Positions 8,598-15,483 of a stretch of DNA of 20,845 nt are shown here, piece after piece. Position numbers and translations under genes: made by a program. The notes beneath the pieces are model-generated. The model had not been told where the DNA came from. It saw only the letters and a list, made by a program, of their open reading frames with translations, and did no database searches. This DNA comes from Verrucomicrobiaceae bacterium UBA2429 (GTDB lineage Bacteria > Verrucomicrobiota > Verrucomicrobiia > Verrucomicrobiales > Verrucomicrobiaceae). Where the stretch lies: assembly GCA_002343505.1 (NCBI GenBank), contig DDQZ01000055.1, positions 358-21,202 on the forward strand. Reading direction: 5' to 3'. Each line of letters starts with the position of its first letter. Position 1 is the stretch's first letter.

Positions 8598-11500
8598 ATG
8601 CGTCTCATCCACCTTGTCTCACTGCTCCTTCTGCTCGCCTTCCCCTCCCCTGCCCTCCTTGCCCAGGCGGCCCCCAAGGGCAAAGGCAAGGGCGGTGTCA
8701 AAATGAAGGGCGACAAATCCGATCCGCGCAACTGGCCGGACTCCAGCAAGGGCAGCGCGGCACCGCACGCGCCGCAGGAGGAGCCGCCCGCCGCCACAGC
8801 CGCACGCCCGCAGTCCGCCACCGCGCCCGAATCCGGCGAACGCATCGTTTTCCTCGGCAACGGCTTGGCTGAGCGCGATGTCTATTTCTCCCGCCTCGAA
8901 ACCGAGTTCCACCTTCGCTACCCGAACGAAAAACTGCTCATCCGCAACATGGGCCGCCCTGGCGACACTCCCGGCTTCCGCCCGCATCCGGCGCGCGCCT
9001 CGCAGTGGGCGTTCCCAGGCGCGGAGGTCTTCCATCCCGAACTCGACATGCATTTCGGCAAGGGATTCTTCCCCACTCCCGACCAGTGGTTGTTTCACCT
9101 CAAAGCAGACACCATCGTCGCCTTCTTCGGCTACAACGAGTCCTTCGATGGCCCCGCCAAAGTCAGCAACTTCGAGGCTGAGCTGACCGCCTTCGTCAAG
9201 CACACCCTCGGCAAGGCCTACAACGGCAAAGCCTCGCCTCGCCTCGTGCTCGTCTCGCCCATCGCTTTCGAAAACCTCTCCGCCAATCGCGACCTTCCCA
9301 ACGGCGAAAAAGAGAACGCCAACCTAGCTCTTTACACCGCTGGCATTGAGCGCGTCGCCAAAGCGCATGGCCTCACCTTCATTGATCTCTTCACTCCAAC
9401 AAAGGCATTGTATTCCAAAGACCGGTCTGCTTTCACCATCAACGGCTTTGCCCCAACGGAAGCCGGCTACCAAGAAATCGCCGTTCACCTCGCCAACGGA
9501 CTCTACGGCCATCAGTCGCATCAATCCAAGGCCGATCCCGCCAAAGTCCACGCGGCGGTGAAGCAGAAGGACTGGCTTTGGAACAACGACTACAACCTCG
9601 TTAACGGCGTCCATAGCCACGGCCAGCGATACAACCCCTACGGTCCGCAAAACTACCCCGACGAAGTCCGCAAGACCCGCGAGATGATGGCCCTGCGCGA
9701 CCATCTCATCCACGACCTCTCCTCCGGCCAAAAAACCGACCTCAGCGTGGACGATAGTACCACTCATCCGCTCGCCCCTGTGCCCACCAACTTCGATCCC
9801 AAGGATGGCAAGGGCAAGATGGGCAGCATCGAATACAAAAACGTCGAGCAGGCGCTCTCCAGCTTCACCATGGCAGAAGGCTACAAGGTGGACCTCTTCG
9901 CCTCCGAGTCCGAGTTCCCTGACCTGAAAAACCCGGTGCAGCTCAGCTTCGACAACAAGGGCCGCCTTTGGGTCGCCGTCATGCCCAGCTACCCGCATTG
10001 GAAACCCGGTGATCCCGCGCCGAACGACAAATTAATCATCCTCGAAGACACCGATGGCGACGGCCGTGCCGACAAACAAACCACTTTCGCCGACGGCCTG
10101 CATCTTCCCATCGGTTTCGAGATTGCCCCGGAAGGCGTCTATGTCTCCGAGGAGCCCAATTTAATCCTGCTGGTGGATGAAGACGGCGACGACAAAGCCG
10201 ACCGCAAAGAGTTGCTGCTGCATGGCTTTGACACACACGACACCCACCACGCCATCTCCGCCTACTGCGCGGATGCCTCCGGCGCGTTCTACATGGGCGA
10301 GGGCCGCTTTTTGCATAGCCAAGTGGAGACCCCCTACGGTCCGCGCCGTTGCAACGACGGCGGTGTCTGGCGCTTCGATCCCAAGTCCTTCCGCCTGGAG
10401 CGCTACGCGCAAGTGGATGTCTCCAACCCCTGGGGCATCAGCTTCAATGACTGGGAGCAGTGCCACATCTCCGACGGCTCTCCCGGCGAGAGCTGGTGGG
10501 GGCTGCCTGTCTCCGCCAAGATGCCCTACGGCATCGAGAATCCAAAAGTCGGCCAGTTTGTGCCGAAGCGTTCCCGCCCCACCTCCGGCGCCGAGTTCGT
10601 CTCCTCCCGCCACTTTCCCGACGAGCATCAGGGCGCGTTCATGATCTGCAACAGCATCGGCTTCCTCGGCACCAGCATGGGCAGGGTGCGGGACAGCGGC
10701 TCCGGCTACGAGGGCGAGCTGATCGCCGATTTGCTCTCCTCCACCGATGGCAACTTCCGCCCTGTGGACATCGAGTTCGCACCCGACGGCTCGCTCTATG
10801 TCGTGGACTGGCACAACGCCCTCATCGGCCACATGCAGCACAACGCGCGCGATCCGAGCCGCGACCACGACCACGGCCGCATCTACCGCATCACCTATCC
10901 CTCACGCCCTCTTGTGCAGCCTGCCAAAGTCCACGACGCCAGCCTTCCCGAGCTGTTGGAAAACCTGAAGCTGCCCGAGTATCGCACCCGTTACCGCACC
11001 CGCCGCGAGCTGCGCGGTCGTCCCGCCAACGAAGTCATCCCTGCCGTCATAGCCTGGGCCGCCGCTCTCGACAAAGCCGACCCACGCTACGAGCACCACC
11101 TCTGCGAAGCGCTCTGGGCCACCTGGGCACAGAACCAACTCGACGCCGAGCTTTTGAAACAATGCCTCACCGCCCAGAAGCACGAAGCCCGCGCCTCCGC
11201 CGCCAGTGTGCTGCGTTTTAACCCTGAAAAAATCGCCAACGCTACCGACCTGCTTCTGATGGCCGCGCGCGACGCCCACGGCCGCGTGCGCCTCGAAGCC
11301 ATCGTCGCCGCTTCCTGGCTCGACAACGCCGACGGTGCCCGCATCGCGCTCGAAGCGCTCAAGCTCCCGCTCGACAAATGGATGGGCCCCGTCACCAAGC
11401 ACATCCTGGAGCACACCTTGAAGGACGACATCGCCGCCCTGCAAGCCGCCGGGCAGCTCGATCTCGCCGACAACCCCAACGCCGCCGGTTATCTCGCCGG

Positions 11501-11990
11501 CACATTCAAGATCGAAGACGCCGCCCCCAGCGCCGAAGACGCCGCCTACGGCCCCACCCGCAAGCTCAGCGACGCCGAACAAAAAACCTACGCCCTCGGC
11601 AAACAAGTCTTCACCCGCGACGCCCACTGCGCCACCTGCCATCAGCCCAACGGCCAGGGCATCCCCAACATCTATCCCACGCTCGCCAAGAGCGACTGGA
11701 TCGAAAACGACGAGCGCCTCATCAAGATCGCCCTCAAAGGCCTGTGGGGTCCGATCGAAGTCAACGGCCAGCACTTCGACCCCAGCAAAGGCGTGCCTCC
11801 CATGATGGGCTTCGGCGGCCTGCTCAACGACGAGGAACTCGCCGCCGTGCTCAGCTACGTCCGCCAAAGCTTCGGCAACAACGGCCCCTTCATCACGCCC
11901 AACCAAGTGAAGCAAGTCCGCGCCGCCACCGCCGAGCGCGTGAACTTCTACATGACCGACGAGATTCTGAAAGAGCACCCGCTCAAGTAA
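8598..11990 (+). CDS. PVC-type dehydrogenase with degenerate SGNH N-terminal domain and C-terminal cytochrome c
   Basis: The 1130-residue exported protein has a signal peptide (LVSLLLLLAFPSPALLAQA), a Lys/Gly-rich segment (27-40), and then an SGNH/GDSL-hydrolase-like domain (about 80-305). The usual Ser block is GNG (87-89), block III is GYNES (178-182), and the usual DxxH is replaced by INGFAPTEAGY (281-291). A dehydrogenase propeller follows (about 425-790), with DTDGDG at 484-489 and a second Asp-rich loop DEDGDD. Alpha-helical HEAT-like repeats (about 800-975) follow. The C-terminus is a class I cytochrome c domain with CATCH (Cys1011, Cys1014, His1015) and Met-rich PPMMGFGG supplying a candidate axial Met. 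It is probably a periplasmic oxidoreductase passing electrons to its own haem; the substrate is unknown. It follows the sulfatase operon after 94 bases on the same strand. Confidence 0.87.
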   Translation: MRLIHLVSLLLLLAFPSPALLAQAAPKGKGKGGVKMKGDKSDPRNWPDSSKGSAAPHAPQEEPPAATAARPQSATAPESGERIVFLGNGLAERDVYFSRLETEFHLRYPNEKLLIRNMGRPGDTPGFRPHPARASQWAFPGAEVFHPELDMHFGKGFFPTPDQWLFHLKADTIVAFFGYNESFDGPAKVSNFEAELTAFVKHTLGKAYNGKASPRLVLVSPIAFENLSANRDLPNGEKENANLALYTAGIERVAKAHGLTFIDLFTPTKALYSKDRSAFTINGFAPTEAGYQEIAVHLANGLYGHQSHQSKADPAKVHAAVKQKDWLWNNDYNLVNGVHSHGQRYNPYGPQNYPDEVRKTREMMALRDHLIHDLSSGQKTDLSVDDSTTHPLAPVPTNFDPKDGKGKMGSIEYKNVEQALSSFTMAEGYKVDLFASESEFPDLKNPVQLSFDNKGRLWVAVMPSYPHWKPGDPAPNDKLIILEDTDGDGRADKQTTFADGLHLPIGFEIAPEGVYVSEEPNLILLVDEDGDDKADRKELLLHGFDTHDTHHAISAYCADASGAFYMGEGRFLHSQVETPYGPRRCNDGGVWRFDPKSFRLERYAQVDVSNPWGISFNDWEQCHISDGSPGESWWGLPVSAKMPYGIENPKVGQFVPKRSRPTSGAEFVSSRHFPDEHQGAFMICNSIGFLGTSMGRVRDSGSGYEGELIADLLSSTDGNFRPVDIEFAPDGSLYVVDWHNALIGHMQHNARDPSRDHDHGRIYRITYPSRPLVQPAKVHDASLPELLENLKLPEYRTRYRTRRELRGRPANEVIPAVIAWAAALDKADPRYEHHLCEALWATWAQNQLDAELLKQCLTAQKHEARASAASVLRFNPEKIANATDLLLMAARDAHGRVRLEAIVAASWLDNADGARIALEALKLPLDKWMGPVTKHILEHTLKDDIAALQAAGQLDLADNPNAAGYLAGTFKIEDAAPSAEDAAYGPTRKLSDAEQKTYALGKQVFTRDAHCATCHQPNGQGIPNIYPTLAKSDWIENDERLIKIALKGLWGPIEVNGQHFDPSKGVPPMMGFGGLLNDEELAAVLSYVRQSFGNNGPFITPNQVKQVRAATAERVNFYMTDEILKEHPLK

Positions 11991-12112
11991 ACTGCTGGGA
12001 AGGCGCGAACGCAGAAGTCGAATTACGAAGTTCAGTCAGTTCGACATTCGCCGGTCACAGGCGATGCCGTGTTTCTCCAGCATCACGGCGATGGCGAGGG
12101 AGCGTTCTTCAG
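11991..12112. other. Convergent intergenic region between the dehydrogenase and hsdR
   Basis: This 122-base gap separates convergently transcribed genes. GTCGAA and TTCGAC (about 12017-12045) form a 6-bp inverted repeat, and TCGCC/GGCGA (about 12048-12064) a 5-bp one. Neither has a T-run, so no terminator is called. A 24-codon open stretch on the minus strand ends near 12043 (contains AVMLEKHGIA). It looks protein-like but is too short to assign. Confidence 0.4.
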
Positions 12113-14492
12113 CTAAGCGGCCTTGTCGGCGTAAAGATATTTTTGGAAGCCCGCGAACACTTTTCCGATCTCCGCCGGCTGGCCAAGATCGGCCACGGCA
12201 TCGGCGATGGCGTGATACTTGAGCCGCAGCAGGGGCGTGAGCTTCTCCTGGTCCAGTTCCTCGACACCGGCCGTGATGTAGTGCTGGAGGACAAAATCCA
12301 GGAACGCCTGCTGCTTGTCGCTGAATTGCGTGTTGATGTAAACACGGGCATGGGCGGCGCGCACCTCCCTGGTGAGCGGTGGGTGGGCATACGCCACATG
12401 GGCAAGCACGTCGAAGATGTCACTGGCTTCGGCGTCAATGATCTTCTGCATCTCAGCCAGTTGATCGTGTCCGAATCCCTTTTCCGCCAGCCCCAGCAGC
12501 AACTTCTTGCGCGTGTCCGGCGCGCTCCAGATTGCCCGCAGTTCCTCCTCGTTGTGGAAGAACTCCGGCAGCTTGCCGAAAAGCAGTTCCATGAACTGTT
12601 GGGCGCTCATGGGGGTGCCGTCAGGATGCCAAAAGCTCGTGCATGTCATGTGCTGGATGCGACGCTCCTTGCCGTCGGCCAGTTTCACCCTGGCCTTTTT
12701 CCGGCACAAGCACGGGCGCTGACCGCACTTGGCGCACGGCTCGGGCGGGCAGACGCACGGCGACTGGCCGCAGACTGAGCAGGGTTTGGCCGGCGTTTTT
12801 TCGCAGATGCACGGTGACTGACCGCAGGTCTTGCAGGTCTCTGGCTCAATCGGCTCGCCATCCCATTCCGGGTCGAGGAAATGTTCGTGCGCCTTCACGA
12901 AGTCGTAGATCGTGAAATAGTCCTTCCCTTCAAACAGCCGCGTGCCGCGTCCGCTGATCTGTTTGAATTCGATCATCGAATGGACCGGCCGCATCAATAC
13001 GATGTTGCGTATGTTCCAAGCGTCCACGCCGGACGAAAGCTTCTGTGACGTGGTGAGGATGGTGGTAATGGTCTTCTCGTTGTCCTGGAAATCGCGCAGG
13101 TGTTGCTCCCCGAGTTCGCCATCGTTGGCGGTGACGCGCTGGCAATAGCCCGGGTCTTTGCTCTTCTTGATCTGGTTGAGAGGTCCCGCACCAGCAGCGC
13201 GTGGGATTGGGTGGCGCAGAACACCAGCGTCTTTTCGTTCTGGTCAATCTGCGACATGAAAATCTCCACCCGCTTGCGCTCGCGCTCCCGGATTTCGATG
13301 CTCCGGTTGAAGTCCGCCTCCTCGTAAAGCCTGCCCGCCTCGATTTCGCCTTCCACCACCTTGTCGTCAGGCGTGTAGTAGTAGGTGTCCAGCGTGGTCT
13401 GGATTTGCCTCACCTTGAACGGCGTCAGGAAGCCGTCGTTGATGCCATTTTTCAGCGAGTAGATGAACACCGGCTCGCCGAAGTAACGCTAGGTGTCAGC
13501 GTTCTCCTGTCGCTTGGGCGTGGCCGTGAGGCCGAGTTGCGCCGCAGGTTTGAAATACTCCAGGATACCGCGCCAGTTGCTCTCATCGTTGGCGCCGCCG
13601 CGATGGCATTCGTCAATGACAATGCAATCAAAGAAGTCCGGCGGATACTCGCCGAAATACGGCGATGGCGAACCATCCTCCTTGGGCGGGCCGCTCATGA
13701 ACGTTTGGAAGGTGGTGAAGAACAGGTTGCCGTTTTTGGGCACCTTGCCTTTCTTGCGGATGTCTTCCGGCTTGATCCGCACCAGCGCATCCTCGGGGAA
13801 GGCGGAGAAGGCGTTGTAGGCTTGGTTCGCGAGGATGTTTCGATCCGCGAGAAAAAGGATGCGCGGCCTCCGACTCGGTTCGCCCGAGAGATTCCACCGC
13901 GCGTGGAAAAGCTTCCAGGCAATCTGAAATGCGATGAAGGTCTTGCCCGTGCCTGTGGCCAGGGTCAGCAGGATGCGATCCTGCTTCCGCGCGATCGCCT
14001 GCAGCACCCGTTCGATGGCGATGTCCTGGTAATACCGCCCCGGATGCGAACCGCCCTTGTCCTCGTAGGGCACGTTGGCGAACCGGTCTCGCCACGCATC
14101 CTGTTTGGCGAAGATGTAACTCCACAGCTCATCCGGTGACGGGTAGCACGGGATTTCGCCTTCAACGCCGGTCTCCATGTCAATGCGGTAAATGCCGTGG
14201 CCGTTTGTGGCGCAGGCGTAGCGCACCGCCAGCTTGCCCGCATAATCCTTGGCCTGCGCCACGCCTTCGTGAGGGCTTCACCCGCCGCCTTGGCCTCCAC
14301 CACGGCCAGTTTCGTGTTTCGGTATTCGAGAATGTAATCCGCCTTCAGCACCTTCCCGCGCTTGTTTTTGCCTTCGATGCGGCCGGGGATGATGACGTAT
14401 TCCCGCCGGATGCGGCTGCCCTCCACCACGCCCCAGCCCGCCGCCTTCAGAGCGGGGTCGATCAGCTCGGCGCGGGTTTCGGCTTCGTTCAT
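12113..14492 (-). pseudogene. hsdR: Type I restriction endonuclease subunit R, disrupted (two frameshifts, one nonsense codon)
   Basis: Joined across the lesions this is a nearly full-length HsdR of the EcoEI-like family (about 790 residues), the DNA-translocating and cleaving subunit. From the ATG at 14492: an N-terminal PD-(D/E)xK nuclease region with ADYILEYRNTKLAVVEAKA, Walker A TGTGKT (13939-13956), the DEAD-box-like DECH (13603-13614), the helicase motif QISGRGTR, and the EcoEI-type C-terminal domain ending YLYADKAA. Lesions: a missing base near 14265-14270 (GEALT/EGVAQAKDY switches frame); an in-frame TAG at 13489-13491 between NADT and RYFGEPVF, where relatives have Tyr; and a missing base near 13178-13183 (LLVRDL/NQIKKSKD). 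A Cys-rich triple repeat lies at 12714-12835. It is probably non-functional as read. The alternative is local sequencing error. Confidence 0.85.
12714..12835 (-). repeat. Three-fold Cys repeat CxxCGQxPCxC encoded in hsdR
   Basis: Read on the minus strand, this part of hsdR encodes three tandem copies of C-x2-C-G-Q-x-P-C-x-C (CKTCGQSPCIC, CSVCGQSPCVC, CAKCGQRPCLC) separated by 7 and 4 residues, giving 12 cysteines in about 41 residues. The spacing resembles zinc-knuckle or metal-binding loops. It lies directly after the helicase C-terminal lobe (HEHFLDPEWDGEPIEPE) and before the EcoEI_R_C-like domain. The DNA copies are similar but not identical, so the duplication is not very recent or is under selection. 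Confidence 0.8.
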
Positions 14493-14508
14493 GCGGGTGG
14501 GACTTCAC

Positions 14509-14549
14509 TGACACCATTGACGCCGCTGACACGGTGGTCAATGCGGTCA
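14509..14549. repeat. Degenerate 9-bp-period TGAC/GTCA repeat, copy between hsdR and the helix-bundle gene
   Basis: TGAC recurs at 14509, 14518 and 14527 (exact 9-bp steps), then the orientation switches to GTCA at 14537 and 14546 (again 9 bp apart). The 12-mer GTCAATGCGGTC (14537-14548) recurs at 15366-15377 and, inverted, at 15394-15405. This array fills most of the 66 bases between the two minus-strand genes. Confidence 0.7.
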
Positions 14550-14558
14550 AAGCACTCC

Positions 14559-15308
14559 TCACACCGGCCGCGTGCCTTTGCACTCCGGGTAGCTGCTGCA
14601 GCCCCAGAAATCCCCTTTCGCAGACTTTCGCTGCCGCATGGGCTTGCTGCACACCGGGCATTCCGGCCCGGTGTTCTTCTGGCTTTCGCGGGCTTCGAGG
14701 CGTTTGGTCATGAGGCGCTCGCTGAAGCCGCCGGTTTCTTCAAAGGCCTTTCCTTGGGCTTCGATCTGGCTTTTGAGCATGTTCAGGGCGCGGCCGATGA
14801 TGAGGAGCATGGCGTTTGCCACCACCACGGGGTCTTCGGCGTCCAGCCAGCGGGCGTATTTCTTCCGCTGCTCCAGCGCGTGCTTGGCGGACTCGTGGAC
14901 CATGTCATCGGTGAACGGGGCGGCATCCAGGGAGATGGCGTTCACGGTGCGGGCCTCGGCGGAATGCACGGACCACGGGAGCTGGCCGCGGTCGAGGATG
15001 AAGATCTCGTAGTCGCCGCGCAGCTCGCTGAGGCTGGCGCAGGCCACGTCGGTGAGCTTCATCTCGGTGTCCTTCGAGGTGGAGGAGCGCTCGGAGCCTT
15101 CGATGATGTTCTGGCGGCCGCTGCGGGCCGCCTGGGTCATCTGGTCGTATTGGCGGCCCTTGGGGTCGTAGAACTTCGTGTCCGTCTCCCGGTGGTCGAA
15201 GGTGAGGAAGCGGCGGCAGAAGTGCAGCGTCTCGAGCTGCACGATCGTCGCCAGCGTGAAGGTGTGCAGCCTTCGGAAGCCGCCGTGTTTGTCGAACAGC
15301 TCTGGCAT
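14559..15308 (-). CDS. Four-helix-bundle protein with C-terminal topoisomerase-type zinc finger
   Basis: The 249-residue protein starts at the ATG at 15308, which aligns with the usual family start (FDKHGGFRRLHTFTLATIV); an upstream in-frame start at 15500 would run through the GTCA repeat region and is unlikely. Residues about 10-180 resemble the S23/IVS-like four-helix-bundle family (QMTQAARSGRQNIIEGSERS, the conserved AxRSGxQNIxEGS core). The C-terminus (217-243) is a C4 zinc finger like those of type I topoisomerases: CPVC, then GDFWGCSSYPEC, with Cys217, 220, 237 and 243. This fits the 'four helix bundle suffix domain' type by recall. It is the one intact gene inside the decayed type I restriction locus. 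A nucleic-acid-binding role is inferred from the zinc finger. No ribosome-binding site is evident. Confidence 0.8.
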   Translation of the reverse strand: MPELFDKHGGFRRLHTFTLATIVQLETLHFCRRFLTFDHRETDTKFYDPKGRQYDQMTQAARSGRQNIIEGSERSSTSKDTEMKLTDVACASLSELRGDYEIFILDRGQLPWSVHSAEARTVNAISLDAAPFTDDMVHESAKHALEQRKKYARWLDAEDPVVVANAMLLIIGRALNMLKSQIEAQGKAFEETGGFSERLMTKRLEARESQKNTGPECPVCSKPMRQRKSAKGDFWGCSSYPECKGTRPV

Positions 15309-15365
15309 GGGAGGAGGTGTGGAAGGTTGGTGAGGGCCGCCAGTCTGGTGAAAGCGGGCAAAACT

Positions 15366-15483
15366 GTCAATGCGGTCCTCCGGCGTCTCGGGGGACCGCA
15401 TTGACCGGAATGACGCCATTGTCGTCCGGCGACGGCGTCGCCCGGCAATGAGGTCAGCCATGTCAGCGGCGTCAATCCGGTCA
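15366..15483. repeat. 9-bp-period GTCA repeats with a perfect 12-bp inverted repeat, between hsdS and the helix-bundle gene
   Basis: GTCA occurs at 15453, 15462, 15471 and 15480, exactly 9 bases apart, and TGAC at 15402 and 15411, also 9 apart. In the same stretch GTCAATGCGGTC (15366-15377) and GACCGCATTGAC (15394-15405) form a perfect 12-bp inverted repeat with a 16-base loop. The last GTCA overlaps the sequence just after the hsdS stop. The stretch 15309-15483 holds no other gene. Confidence 0.75.

Noticed and set aside
10902..11978. Minus-strand 358-codon frame opposite the cytochrome c domain of the second dehydrogenase
   Set aside because: It is Gly/Val/Glu-rich shadow coding; the plus strand carries CATCH and conserved family sequence.
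12043..12120. Short minus-strand open stretch containing AVMLEKHGIA just after hsdR
   Set aside because: It looks protein-like, possibly a remnant, but has no start codon of its own or alignable length, so no gene is called.
14136..15404. Plus-strand 422-codon frame across hsdR and the helix-bundle gene
   Set aside because: It crosses two minus-strand genes with recognisable domains and has no features of its own.
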